Shown here piece by piece: positions 7,653-15,768 of a DNA stretch of 40,073 nt (the stretch's first letter is position 1; each line of letters starts with the position of its first letter). Source of the DNA: an uncultured Prevotella sp. GTDB taxonomy: Bacteria; Bacteroidota; Bacteroidia; Bacteroidales; Bacteroidaceae. The stretch is from assembly GCA_900318395.1 (NCBI GenBank), contig ONKL01000025.1:1-40073 (forward strand), written 5' to 3'. The notes under the pieces were generated by a model. It saw nothing but the letters and a program-made list of their open reading frames with translations. It had not been told where the DNA came from and did no database searches. Both the position numbers and the translations under genes were made by a program.

Positions 7653-9140
7653 ATGAAAAAACTTCTGTTAATGCTGCCATTATTGGCACTCATCGGCTGC
7701 ACTGCACCAGAAGCAGAAGCACCCGTACTGAAAATCGACGGCGGTCTGATCAAAGGCGTCGTGGCTGAGAACCCTGGCGTGTATGTCTACAAAGGCATCC
7801 CTTATGCTGCGCCACCCATTGGCGACCTGCGCTGGAAAGAACCACAGCCAGTGATTGCATGGGACAGTATCCGTATCTGTGACCGATTCGGTCATCCTGG
7901 CTATCAGGCTGTTCACTATCCTGGTTTCTACGCCTCCGAATGGGGTTACGGCGACGAATCGCCCTACAGTGAGGACTGTCTCTATCTGAACGTTTACACC
8001 AAGGCCCCTGGCGATGTGAACAAGAAACTGCCTGTTGCTCTGTGGATTCACGGAGGCGGCTATCGCGAAGGATGGGGTACAGAACCTGAATTCGACGGCC
8101 AGGAATGGGCTTCTAAGGACGTGGTGCTCGTCACGATCAACTATCGTCTGGGCATCTTTGGCTTCATGCCTTATCCAGAACTCTCAGAAGAGAGTCCCAA
8201 CCATGTCAGCGGTAACTATGGTATCCTCGATCAGATTCAATCGTTGAAATGGATCAAGCAGAACATCGCCCAGTTTGGTGGTGACCCAGAGAATGTCACT
8301 ATCTTTGGCCAGAGTGCAGGTGGTGGTAGCGTACGTACACTCTGCGAGAGTCCGCTGGCACGTGGTCTGTTCCACAAGGCCGTCATCATGAGTGCAGGCG
8401 GCATCAATGTACCAGCAAAGGAGGGTGAAGAGGCCAAGCCTGCTACACCAGCAGTCAAATTCTTCACCTACAATCCGACACTGAAAGAGGCTGAGGCAGA
8501 GACTAAGAAAGTGATGGACTGGGCTGGACTGACTGATCTGCAGAAGTTGCGTGCAGCCTCAACGGAGATTCTCTACACCGTAGGTACCTTATATAATATG
8601 GTGAACAAGACGGACGTGATGGTGATGGAGCGTCCTATCATTGACGGCTACGTATCTGTCAAGAACTTCGATGAAGCCACCCGTGAAGGCACACTTGCTG
8701 ACGTTCCTTACATGATTGGTTACACACTGAACGACATGGGCTCCATGGGGCATGGTATCGCAGAGTTCTGCAAAGTTCGTCAGGAAAAAGGCGGCAAAGC
8801 CTGGGCATACGAGTTTGCACGCCCACTGCCAGATGACGGCAAACATCCTGACATCACCAATCGTCTGAAAGGTGCCTTCCACTCGAGCGACCTCTGGTTT
8901 GTATTCAAGAGTCTGAAGCACTGTTGGCGTCCTTGGACACAGGGAGACTGGGATCTATCGGAAAAAATGCTCACCGCTTGGACCAACTTCGCCAAGTACA
9001 GCGATCCTAACGGTGCTGAAGGTGCTGAGGGTTTAGGCTGGACTCCCTGCACAGCTGAAAGTCCGAAGTTCATGCTCTTCAAGCTCAATGATCAAGACGC
9101 AGAAGCCTCAGAGATGGGTGATCCCATCCTACCAGAATAG
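7653..9140 (+). CDS. Type B carboxylesterase lipoprotein
   Basis: A 495-residue alpha/beta-hydrolase of the carboxylesterase type B family. I use the ATG at 7653 because it opens a lipoprotein signal (MKKLLLMLPLLALIGC, lipobox Cys16); upstream in-frame starts fall before or on the -7 box. Family landmarks: GIPYAAPPIGDLRW (48-61), SEDCLYLNVY (106-115), the oxyanion motif WIHGGGYREG (131-140), GNYGILDQIQSLKW (188-201) and the nucleophile elbow FGQSAGGGS with S221. The length is usual for the family. It is probably anchored in the outer or inner membrane with its catalytic domain in the periplasm or outside. Divergence from the GH28-GH43 gene suggests removal of acetyl, methyl or feruloyl esters from plant polysaccharides, but the type B family also acts on other esters and this is inference. 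Confidence 0.88.
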   Translation: MKKLLLMLPLLALIGCTAPEAEAPVLKIDGGLIKGVVAENPGVYVYKGIPYAAPPIGDLRWKEPQPVIAWDSIRICDRFGHPGYQAVHYPGFYASEWGYGDESPYSEDCLYLNVYTKAPGDVNKKLPVALWIHGGGYREGWGTEPEFDGQEWASKDVVLVTINYRLGIFGFMPYPELSEESPNHVSGNYGILDQIQSLKWIKQNIAQFGGDPENVTIFGQSAGGGSVRTLCESPLARGLFHKAVIMSAGGINVPAKEGEEAKPATPAVKFFTYNPTLKEAEAETKKVMDWAGLTDLQKLRAASTEILYTVGTLYNMVNKTDVMVMERPIIDGYVSVKNFDEATREGTLADVPYMIGYTLNDMGSMGHGIAEFCKVRQEKGGKAWAYEFARPLPDDGKHPDITNRLKGAFHSSDLWFVFKSLKHCWRPWTQGDWDLSEKMLTAWTNFAKYSDPNGAEGAEGLGWTPCTAESPKFMLFKLNDQDAEASEMGDPILPE

Positions 9141-9168
9141 AAGAAGGAGCCTCTCGAGGCTCCTTCTT
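9141..9168. terminator. Bidirectional terminator between convergent genes
   Basis: A 13-bp perfect stem: AAGAAGGAGCCTC (9141-9153) with GAGGCTCCTTCTT (9156-9168). It sits directly between the stop of the esterase and the stop of the aminotransferase, with T-rich sequence on the 3' side in both directions, so it can serve both transcripts. Confidence 0.85.
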
Positions 9169-9169
9169 C

Positions 9170-10345
9170 TTATATAACTTCCGCTATACGATTCAGCGCT
9201 TCTTGCAAGCGACTACGCGGACAGGCTATGTTGAAACGGACATAGCCTTTTCCCGTCTCAGGCCCATACATCGTACCAGGATTAATCCACACACTGGCCT
9301 CTGTAAGCAGGCGATCGCAGAGTTGCTGAACGCTGATACCCATAGCTGACACATCAACCCAAGGAAGATAAGTTCCTTCCAGACGGCAGACTTTCCATTG
9401 AGGGATATTCTTATCGATGAAATCGCGCAAAAGTGTAAAATTATCCCATAGGTAGAGGTTGAGTTCATCTATCCAGTCCTCACTCTCGTTATAAGCTGCC
9501 TTCAAGGCCACAGGTCCGAATGGATTCAAGTCGCACACCTCGTTGATATTAATAGCACGATCAAGACGGCGACGCCATTCCGGCTGTGAACAAATGATGT
9601 TAGCCGCCTGCAGTCCTGCGATATTAAACGACTTGGAAGGCGAGTTGAGAATCACACTATTCTGACGACAAGCCTCACTGACAGCAGCAAAAGGCTGGAA
9701 ATGGTAGCCAGGCATCATGAGCTCACAGTGAATTTCATCACTCACCACCTTCACGCCATATTGCAGACAGATCTCGTTCATCTTTTCCAATTCCTCACGA
9801 GTCCATACGCGACCTGTGGGGTTATGAGGATTGCAGAGCAGGAATACGGAAGTCTTCTCATCGGCACATTTAGCCTCGAAATCCTCCCAATCCACTTCGA
9901 AAGAGTCGCCCACACGCTTCAATCCCGTCTCAAGCACTTCGCAGCCGTTATTACGGACGGAGGAGAAGAAACAGTTATAATCCGGGGAAAGAATCAGCAC
10001 TTTTTCGCCAGGCATCGTTAGAGCCTTGATAGCTACCGACATAGCAGGAACAACACCTGTCGTATAGAGGATCTCTTCGCGCTGGATAGTCCAGTGATGG
10101 CGACGACGGAACCAGGAGATGACAGCCTCGTAATAATCCTCCTCAACAACGGTATAGCCGAATACACCATGCTCAGCACGCTTACGGACAGCTTCAAGGA
10201 TAGCAGGTGCAGCCTTGAAGTCCATATCAGCCACCCAAAGAGGAATCAAATCCAAAGATGGATTCACATCGGCATCTGGTCTCTCATCCCACTTCACGCA
10301 ACCAGTACCTTTGCGCTCGACTAACTCATCAAAATCGTATTTCAT
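9170..10345 (-). CDS. MalY/PatB-family PLP-dependent aminotransferase / cystathionine beta-lyase
   Basis: A 391-residue fold-type I PLP enzyme of the MalY/PatB group, which cleaves C-S bonds of cystathionine or cysteine, or transaminates. Motifs: LWVADMDFKAAP near the N-terminus, YTTGVVPAMS, the NPHNPTGRVW block (N172 onward), SDEIHCEL with D203, and the Schiff-base lysine K238 in NSPSKSFNIAG. The start at 10345 is chosen because its ATG overlaps the TGA of the upstream gene as ATGA, a sign of translational coupling; an ATG 7 codons upstream lies inside that gene. The partner is a DUF3737 beta-helix protein, a pairing seen in other bacteria. Whether it is a lyase or an aminotransferase cannot be decided from sequence. 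Confidence 0.88.
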   Translation of the reverse strand: MKYDFDELVERKGTGCVKWDERPDADVNPSLDLIPLWVADMDFKAAPAILEAVRKRAEHGVFGYTVVEEDYYEAVISWFRRRHHWTIQREEILYTTGVVPAMSVAIKALTMPGEKVLILSPDYNCFFSSVRNNGCEVLETGLKRVGDSFEVDWEDFEAKCADEKTSVFLLCNPHNPTGRVWTREELEKMNEICLQYGVKVVSDEIHCELMMPGYHFQPFAAVSEACRQNSVILNSPSKSFNIAGLQAANIICSQPEWRRRLDRAININEVCDLNPFGPVALKAAYNESEDWIDELNLYLWDNFTLLRDFIDKNIPQWKVCRLEGTYLPWVDVSAMGISVQQLCDRLLTEASVWINPGTMYGPETGKGYVRFNIACPRSRLQEALNRIAEVI

Positions 10346-11187
10346 TTCCTTGTCTCTATGACGCAATTATTAGGTTGACGGACATTCTCATCGATCGTAA
10401 CACTGCCGATGGAATCGGCAATAATATGTCCGCTGGAAGGATTCTTGATGTGCTCGATATGCCCTCGGATATCAGCCTCGACAGTAGAATACTCGAACAT
10501 ACGGTCACAGGCCGCATCGATGGTGCAATTCTCAAGCACGAGATCCTGGGCATAGCAGAGCAGCTGTTCGCCAGCGAGATGACAATTCACAAGGCGGACG
10601 TTTTTCGAATGCCAGGCCAGATACTCACCGTCAAGCAGCGAATCGTAAATCGTGATATTCTCACACTCCCAGAAAGAATCCTTAGTAACAATCTTGGCAT
10701 TGTGGATCTCCACGTTCTTACAATACTGGAACACATACTTTGCATCGCTCTCCAATCCATCGACATAAATGTCTTCAGAGAACATGAAAGGATAGGTACC
10801 TTCATGGAGGGTGACATTCTTCAGTCTAAGTCCTTTCACCTTCCAAAAGGTCTCATCGGCATCGTTGATAGTGACATCCTCGAGCTCTACATTCTTCATT
10901 TCACGGAAGAATTTTGGACCGTCGATAGTGCAATGCTTCATCACGAGATCGTTAGTATACCAGATGGCGGAACGCGAACCTGGTGCAAAATAGCAATTCT
11001 CAATCTTCGCTCCATCGACATGCCACCAGGGGTATTTGCCATAAAACTTACTATCGTAGCACTCCATGTTCTGGCACTGCTTGATGCCAGACTCCCCGTC
11101 GACGATCGTAATATTCTCCAGTCGCAAGTCGTGGGTAGCAAACAGAGGTCGTTCACCTCCAAACTCCTTATTCTTAATTAGTTCCAT
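10342..11187 (-). CDS. DUF3737 right-handed beta-helix protein
   Basis: A 281-residue protein made of short repeats typical of a right-handed beta-helix: LRLENITIVDGESGI, MKHCTIDGPKFF, VELEDVTINDADETFW, LRLKNVTLHEGTYPF, VRLVNCHLAGEQLL, LVLENCTIDAACDR. It matches the DUF3737 family in length and in its opening FGGERPLFATHDLRLE. There is no signal peptide, so it should be cytoplasmic. No carbohydrate-active catalytic residues could be assigned. Its TGA overlaps the ATG of the MalY/PatB-like gene, so the two products are probably made in fixed ratio and may work in one step. The molecular function of the family is not known to me. Confidence 0.85.
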   Translation of the reverse strand: MELIKNKEFGGERPLFATHDLRLENITIVDGESGIKQCQNMECYDSKFYGKYPWWHVDGAKIENCYFAPGSRSAIWYTNDLVMKHCTIDGPKFFREMKNVELEDVTINDADETFWKVKGLRLKNVTLHEGTYPFMFSEDIYVDGLESDAKYVFQYCKNVEIHNAKIVTKDSFWECENITIYDSLLDGEYLAWHSKNVRLVNCHLAGEQLLCYAQDLVLENCTIDAACDRMFEYSTVEADIRGHIEHIKNPSSGHIIADSIGSVTIDENVRQPNNCVIETRK

Positions 11188-11210
11188 TGTTTTTGTATTC
11201 TAATTCGGCT

Positions 11211-11218
11211 GCAAAGAT
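11211..11218 (-). promoter_or_regulatory. Promoter -7 box for the DUF3737-aminotransferase operon
   Basis: TATCTTTG on the minus strand, 24 bases upstream of the ATG at 11187; the predicted leader is about 17 bases. The terminator hairpin of the upstream gene begins just behind it. Confidence 0.6.
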
Positions 11219-11220
11219 AC

Positions 11221-11258
11221 AAAGAAAAATCCGTAATCAGCGTATACCGATTACGGAT
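11221..11258 (-). terminator. Rho-independent terminator of the DUF3836 gene
   Basis: A 10-bp perfect stem, ATCCGTAATC (11229-11238) with GATTACGGAT (11249-11258) and a 10-base loop. On the minus strand it is followed by TTTTCTTT (11221-11228). It lies about 50 bases after the stop at 11310 and overlaps the expected -33 region of the next promoter. Confidence 0.75.
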
Positions 11259-11309
11259 AATCCTACCGTTTTAAAGGTTTTTATATATTTTAGAGAGAAA
11301 TCAACGAAA

Positions 11310-11795
11310 TTAGATAGCAGCGAGCAGACGACTGTCGATAGGCTCCATCACAATCATACTGTCAGCAAGGTACATATTGTCCTGAGCCTCATTCATGCGA
11401 TAGGTCTTTACTGAAGTCATGTTAAGACCAACAGAACGGTAAAGTGTTACCTGAGAGGGAAGGTCGTAAGCCTGCTTGTCAGCATTCCACTTGCTGACCT
11501 CTACATTGTAACCATTCTTATAATACTTATAAACGAGACGGCTGCTCTTAGTCCACTGCTTCTTTGCCTCATCCCAGCTCTGCATCTCCTTGTTTACCAA
11601 GCGACCTTGCTCATCATACTCATACTTATATTCCATCTTCTGAGCCATCTGGTGGTCAGCATTCTTCTCATAGACCTCGATCTTGTTGACTACGTTGTCC
11701 TCCATATCTGCGTTATACAGATAGTTAACATCGTTGCTGTTGATAGCGTTGAAGTACATGGTCAGTACTGTTGCTGCTGTGATGATTGATTCCAT
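11310..11795 (-). CDS. DUF3836-family small protein, probably exported
   Basis: A 161-residue protein resembling the Bacteroidota-restricted DUF3836 family: a central repeat-like block KMEYKYEYDEQGRLVNKEMQ, then SWDEAKKQWTKSSRLVYKYY, then SKWNADKQAYDLPSQVTLY. The alternating YxYxxxGRL strands resemble the YD-repeat-like protein ending at 978. The N-terminus (MESIITAATVLTMYFNAINS) is moderately hydrophobic and may be a weak signal peptide. Family members are usually exported; their function is unknown. It is transcribed alone, divergent from the histidine kinase. Confidence 0.65.
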   Translation of the reverse strand: MESIITAATVLTMYFNAINSNDVNYLYNADMEDNVVNKIEVYEKNADHQMAQKMEYKYEYDEQGRLVNKEMQSWDEAKKQWTKSSRLVYKYYKNGYNVEVSKWNADKQAYDLPSQVTLYRSVGLNMTSVKTYRMNEAQDNMYLADSMIVMEPIDSRLLAAI

Positions 11796-11848
11796 ATCTC
11801 TTGTATTTTTATTGTTACTATTTCTGTTACTTTGTCCTTTTGACGGTG

Positions 11849-11856
11849 CAAAGGTA
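11849..11856 (-). promoter_or_regulatory. Promoter -7 box for the DUF3836 gene
   Basis: TACCTTTG on the minus strand, 53 bases upstream of the ATG at 11795. It lies back to back with the histidine kinase promoter, 54 bases away. Confidence 0.55.
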
Positions 11857-11910
11857 CGATAAGTTGCACTAACATTAAGTTATCCGAATGTTATTTTTAG
11901 GTTAAATCTT

Positions 11911-11941
11911 TTTGTCTTATCATTTTTTTGCCTTATCTTTG
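11911..11941 (+). promoter_or_regulatory. Full Bacteroidota promoter giving a nearly leaderless kinase mRNA
   Basis: TTTG (11911-11914), a 19-base spacer, then TATCTTTG (11934-11941): a complete match to the TTTG-N19-21-TAnnTTTG consensus. The ATG at 11951 is 9 bases after the -7 box. With the usual start 5-8 bases downstream of the box, the leader is only a few bases or none. Confidence 0.75.
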
Positions 11942-11950
11942 CGCTCAATT

Positions 11951-13246
11951 ATGCGTCCAAACAAATATAAATATGTGTCAGTGGCAGCAATGATAGCAGT
12001 AATGTTGTTGCTGGGACTCTATATGTGGATGACCTACCGTTCTGCTGTGAGGGACATCAGCGAGAGAGCTGGCAACCAGATGCCCTGGGCCATGTTCTAC
12101 GAGAGTTATAACCGTGCAGACATTGTTTCGAAAGGCGATACGCTCAGTCTGCCACAGTTACGAGGCGACCTGTCGCTCATATCCTCCGTTGAAGGCATGA
12201 ACGACGTGCTGAGCCGTAAATACCACTCAGAGATTTCCCTCGATACGTTGTCGGACTATGTAGACAGTCTGCTCAGCGTGGTGAACCTGAATCGTGATTT
12301 CACCATTCTCGAGGTTGATCACCAAGGAAACATCCTGCGCCGAAGCAACAGTCATGAGACAGGCAACTCACTGAAAACACAAGTATTCAGTATACGTCGC
12401 GACCAGTCTAAGGGTATCCAGCTGGCACTTAACAATCCCTATCCAGAACTTGCAAGAAGGCTCAGTCCGCTCTTTCTGGCAAGTGGAATTATCCTGATCC
12501 TCTTTGGTGTGATCCTGCTCAGACTACTACGCTATCTGGACGAGCAACAGGCAATGGCCGATCTGCGCAACGATTTCTCGTATGCAATGGTACACGACAT
12601 GAAATCGCCTTTATCAAGCATTATCATGGGCGCCCACTTCCTGCATTCCGGCAAGCTGGATAACAAACCTGAAATCAAGGAGAAATACTACAGCATCATA
12701 GAAAGCGAGGCCGAGCACCTACTGGCACTCGTCAATAAACTATTGACAATCTCGAAACTGGAGAACAAGAAGCTGATTCTCAATAAAAACGAAGTAGACC
12801 TGGAGCCTATCATCAACGACCTGACAGAAAAGGCCAAGGCTAAAGTAGAAAAGCCTATCAGCATCACCACTGACCTCAAGACCAAAATCGTTCTTGCCGA
12901 CGAACAATATATGACAGAGGCTATTGCCAACCTGATTGACAATGCCATCAAATACTCCAAGGAAGAGATTGACATCAGGATCTCAACCTCCGAAAACGAC
13001 AAGAACGTACTTTTAAAGGTATACGATAACGGCATCGGTATCTCAAAAGAAGACCAGCGCATCATCTTCGACAAGTTCGGGCGTGCTGCCATCCATGAAC
13101 AGAACCGCAAGGGTGGTGTATCCGGCTTCGGACTGGGGCTAAACTACGTAGACCAGGTTATGCAGGCACATGGTGGCAAGGTCACCGTTGCCAGTGAGAA
13201 AGACAAGTATTCAGAATTCACCCTTTATATTCCCAAAAGCTTATGA
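11951..13246 (+). CDS. Two-component sensor histidine kinase
   Basis: A 431-residue membrane kinase. The upstream TTG at 11912 lies inside the promoter, so I use the ATG at 11951 (MRPNKYKYVSV). TM1 is about 8-28 and TM2 about 173-195 (LFLASGIILILFGVILLRLL), enclosing a periplasmic sensor of about 140 residues with no recognised domain. No HAMP domain is evident. The HisKA domain has H215 in AMVHDMKSPLSSI. The ATPase domain shows the N box ANLIDNAIKYS (N331), G1 DNGIGI, F FDKFG and G2 GFGLGL. It should autophosphorylate on H215 and pass the phosphate to the downstream response regulator, whose gene overlaps by 4 bases (ATGA). The overall layout is like Bacteroides RprX-type kinases, but orthology is uncertain. 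The signal is unknown. Confidence 0.9.
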   Translation: MRPNKYKYVSVAAMIAVMLLLGLYMWMTYRSAVRDISERAGNQMPWAMFYESYNRADIVSKGDTLSLPQLRGDLSLISSVEGMNDVLSRKYHSEISLDTLSDYVDSLLSVVNLNRDFTILEVDHQGNILRRSNSHETGNSLKTQVFSIRRDQSKGIQLALNNPYPELARRLSPLFLASGIILILFGVILLRLLRYLDEQQAMADLRNDFSYAMVHDMKSPLSSIIMGAHFLHSGKLDNKPEIKEKYYSIIESEAEHLLALVNKLLTISKLENKKLILNKNEVDLEPIINDLTEKAKAKVEKPISITTDLKTKIVLADEQYMTEAIANLIDNAIKYSKEEIDIRISTSENDKNVLLKVYDNGIGISKEDQRIIFDKFGRAAIHEQNRKGGVSGFGLGLNYVDQVMQAHGGKVTVASEKDKYSEFTLYIPKSL

Positions 13247-13941
13247 TTAAGTTATTGATAGTTGAAGACGATGCATCACTGGCCTATATAGAGAAGACCG
13301 GTCTGGAAGATATTATCGGTGGCTATGAAGTCACTACAGCCTCAAACGGAAAGGAAGGCCTGAAAATGTGGGAGGAGTCGCACCCAGACGTGATTATCTC
13401 AGATATCGACATGCCTGTGATGAACGGATTTGAGATGGTAGAACGTATCCGCGAAACTGACGGCGATGTCATTATCATCTTCACCTCTGCCCTCACCTCG
13501 CCTAACGACGTTAAAGCCGGCTATCGCCTTGGCATCAACAACTACGTGAAGAAGCCTTTTGTACCAGAGGAGCTCGATGCCCATATCCAAGCACTGATGA
13601 AGATGCGCAATGGAAACAAGTCTCAGAAGGAAACAAGCCATTACAAGCTGGGGAAATACACACTTGATGCAGAGCATGCTACCCTCCGTAACGATGAGAG
13701 CGGCCTTTCACAGACCATCACCCAGCGCGAGGCACAAATCCTACAACTGCTGGCAGAAAACAAAAATAATGTGGTACGTAGAGAAGCCATCCTCAGCCGT
13801 TTCTGGAATACTGAAGATGACTACTTTGCTTCTCGCAGCCTTGATGTATTTGTGAATAAGCTTCGTAAACTGCTGGCCGATGAGCCGAAGATCACGCTCA
13901 AGACCGTCCGCGGCATCGGCCTACAGTTACTGGTTTCCTAA
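13243..13941 (+). CDS. OmpR-family response regulator
   Basis: A 232-residue two-domain regulator. The receiver domain (1-120) has the acidic pocket VEDD (E8-D10), phospho-acceptor D54 in IISDIDMPVMNG, T81 in IFTSAL and K104 in YVKKPF. The effector domain (about 133-230) is a winged helix of the OmpR/PhoB type: LSQTITQREAQILQLLAENK, then VVRREAILSRFW, then SLDVFVNKLRKLL and VRGIGLQLL. It is coupled to the kinase by a 4-base overlap, so the two form one operon. It resembles RprY-type regulators of Bacteroides. Its targets cannot be read from this window. Its last 15 bases overlap the 3' end of the convergent beta-barrel gene, with no intervening terminator seen. Confidence 0.92.
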   Translation: MIKLLIVEDDASLAYIEKTGLEDIIGGYEVTTASNGKEGLKMWEESHPDVIISDIDMPVMNGFEMVERIRETDGDVIIIFTSALTSPNDVKAGYRLGINNYVKKPFVPEELDAHIQALMKMRNGNKSQKETSHYKLGKYTLDAEHATLRNDESGLSQTITQREAQILQLLAENKNNVVRREAILSRFWNTEDDYFASRSLDVFVNKLRKLLADEPKITLKTVRGIGLQLLVS

Positions 13942-15213
13942 ATTCAGGCGCAAACCCACTTGGAAGTTAAAGTTCGTTGGCTTATCCTTGAAATAGTTGC
14001 GAACATCGCTCCCATTATCGAAATAATATTTGACGCCCGGCTCCACATAAATGCCTAGCATAGGAACGATATTAAACTGAACGCCTAACGATCCTTGTAC
14101 TGAGAACTGCAGGCAATCACGTTCCTGTTCAACCTTTATGCCTTCACGTTTCGCATTTGCCTTCACATTATAATCAGCCTGTCCACCGGCAGCAGCATAA
14201 AAACTAAAGCCACCCTTACTCCAGATCATATACTGCAAGTTCACAGGAATACCAATATAATGCAAAGTCTGCTCAGTTAAGATAGAGTTACCTGACATGA
14301 CCGAAGTAAAATCAGAACGAAGGCGCGTATATACAAGACCTGTTCCTATAGAAAGCTTCGGATAGATGGGGATATTTGCTGACAGACCAAAGGATATCGG
14401 CTGATAATGCTTCTGTTTTTCTTCATAATTAGCCAAATAAATATCCTCATTATCATCAGCTCGAGTACCTGCAGACCTATAATTATTCAAGTTATAATTC
14501 GCAGCCATCGACGGATTCATAACCACACCATTAGAGCTCACTTGGTTGCTAAAACCGTTTGAAGCATAAAGTCCAAACTCAGCCTGAGTATAGCGCTGTT
14601 TAGCAGCCATTGCGATCTTGCGATCTAACTCCTTGATGACATCATCTTCACTAGGCGGTAACTGTTTCTTAGCAGTGGTCTTATGCTCTGAAACATTTTG
14701 CTGAGGAGTCGGCTGCTCAACAGGTTGTTCCTCCGTCTCCTGCTCCAACAGTTCAGCCAGTTGCTTCTCTGCCTGCAGTTCCTGCGCCGGATTTGTCTGG
14801 TTTTCAGAAGCTGTCACTGGTAACACCATCTTCTCTACAGCTGATGCCACCTGCTTCAGTTGAGCCACAAACTGCTGAGATTTCGCTGCAATGCCACTTT
14901 CTGCCAGCTCAGGCTCTGAAACACTCTGATGATCATCTGCTTTCTGTACTTCTGCCATCTGACCTGCACTCGTCGAAATAGCCATCTGCTCATTTTCAGT
15001 CTCTTGCATCAGGTAACCACCTCCCATGATGACACCTGCAAGAACGGCTGCCGCTGCTGCCCATCTGCCCCATAGAGGAACAATGCGAGGACGCTTCGGA
15101 GCAGCCTGCTGGGCAAGCTTAGCCTCGATACCAGCCCACAAGTCTGCCGGAGCAGCCTCTTCGTGGTCTGCCAGCCGATCGCGTAACTGTTTAATCCATG
15201 CTTCCTGTTTCAT
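13927..15213 (-). CDS. Anti-sigma-like N-terminus, single TM segment and outer-membrane beta-barrel-like C-terminus
   Basis: A 428-residue protein in three parts. Residues 1-48 (MKQEAWIKQLRDRLADHEEA, then PADLWAGIEAKL) are soluble and resemble the N-terminal segments of Bacteroidota proteins encoded next to ECF sigma factors. Residues 50-68 (RWAAAAAVLAGVIMGGGYL) are one transmembrane helix. Residues 70-200 are a charged, Gln/Glu-rich linker. Residues about 240-428 show amphipathic strands of an outer-membrane beta-barrel domain (ISFGLSANIPIYPKLSIGTG, YIGIPVNLQYMI, LGIYVEPGVKYYF, FNFQVGLRLNLG). The start lies inside the sigma gene (23-base overlap), implying coupled translation. I infer that it binds and holds the sigma factor at the inner membrane while its C-terminal domain senses or spans the envelope. 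The barrel looks small, so it may stay periplasmic. Confidence 0.7.
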   Translation of the reverse strand: MKQEAWIKQLRDRLADHEEAAPADLWAGIEAKLAQQAAPKRPRIVPLWGRWAAAAAVLAGVIMGGGYLMQETENEQMAISTSAGQMAEVQKADDHQSVSEPELAESGIAAKSQQFVAQLKQVASAVEKMVLPVTASENQTNPAQELQAEKQLAELLEQETEEQPVEQPTPQQNVSEHKTTAKKQLPPSEDDVIKELDRKIAMAAKQRYTQAEFGLYASNGFSNQVSSNGVVMNPSMAANYNLNNYRSAGTRADDNEDIYLANYEEKQKHYQPISFGLSANIPIYPKLSIGTGLVYTRLRSDFTSVMSGNSILTEQTLHYIGIPVNLQYMIWSKGGFSFYAAAGGQADYNVKANAKREGIKVEQERDCLQFSVQGSLGVQFNIVPMLGIYVEPGVKYYFDNGSDVRNYFKDKPTNFNFQVGLRLNLGNQ

Positions 15214-15757
15214 TTCCTTTATGAGTTAAATAATCATTTATCATTCCTATCAATAGTTTCTTTGCGTAAAAGAACTGCGAGGCTGATGAAGCCTCTTTGA
15301 TTCCTAGCCGACGGGCGATCTCCTTATGCGAGAGTTGCTCAAATACATGGAGGTTTAACACCAGTCGGCAACCTACAGGCAATCGCCCTATCATCTGATT
15401 GAGGACATCGGGCGGAACCAATTCCACCTGGGGCTCTTCCTCATCTGCTATCTCCTCTTTTGGCATCACGTCCGTAGTCTTCAGCAGATCATGTTCGTTT
15501 ATCCAGTCGAGGGCTCTGTTTGTTACAATCTTCGTGACCCAAGCTTTCAGCGACCCTTCACCCCTGTATTCGAAATCGCCTATGGAGGTCAGTATACTAA
15601 CGAAGCTGTCTTGCATCACATCTCTAACGTCATCGCGCCCCGAGATATACCTCAGACTTATCGCCATGGCATATCCTGAAAAGCGGTCATACAGACGTCG
15701 CATCGCCTGGGAGTCACCGCCACGTATAGCATCGAGCAGTTGCCTTTCAGTCTCCAA
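15191..15757 (-). CDS. ECF-type RNA polymerase sigma factor
   Basis: A 188-residue sigma-70 factor with only regions 2 and 4. Region 2 spans about 10-85: RRLYDRFSGYAMAISLRYIS, then DVRDVMQDSFVSILTSI, then GEGSLKAWVTKIVTNRALDW. Region 4 spans about 125-175: IGRLPVGCRLVLNLHVFEQL, then SHKEIARRLGIKEASSASQ, the helix-turn-helix that reads the -35 element. Length and organisation are standard for Bacteroidota ECF factors. It lies between a lipoprotein gene (11-base gap upstream) and the membrane-anchored barrel gene (23-base overlap downstream), which suggests that the downstream product regulates it. No second copy of an ECF-type promoter was recognised, so its regulon is unknown. Confidence 0.9.
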   Translation of the reverse strand: METERQLLDAIRGGDSQAMRRLYDRFSGYAMAISLRYISGRDDVRDVMQDSFVSILTSIGDFEYRGEGSLKAWVTKIVTNRALDWINEHDLLKTTDVMPKEEIADEEEPQVELVPPDVLNQMIGRLPVGCRLVLNLHVFEQLSHKEIARRLGIKEASSASQFFYAKKLLIGMINDYLTHKGNETGSMD

Positions 15758-15768
15758 ACCGTCTCTCC

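Noticed and set aside
10258-11181. Long plus-strand open frame (307 codons) opposite the DUF3737 gene
   Set aside because: It is a shadow of a conserved gene on the other strand; the translation has no family resemblance and no promoter.
11912-11950. TTG start at 11912 for the histidine kinase
   Set aside because: It lies between the two promoter elements, so it would not be in the transcript.
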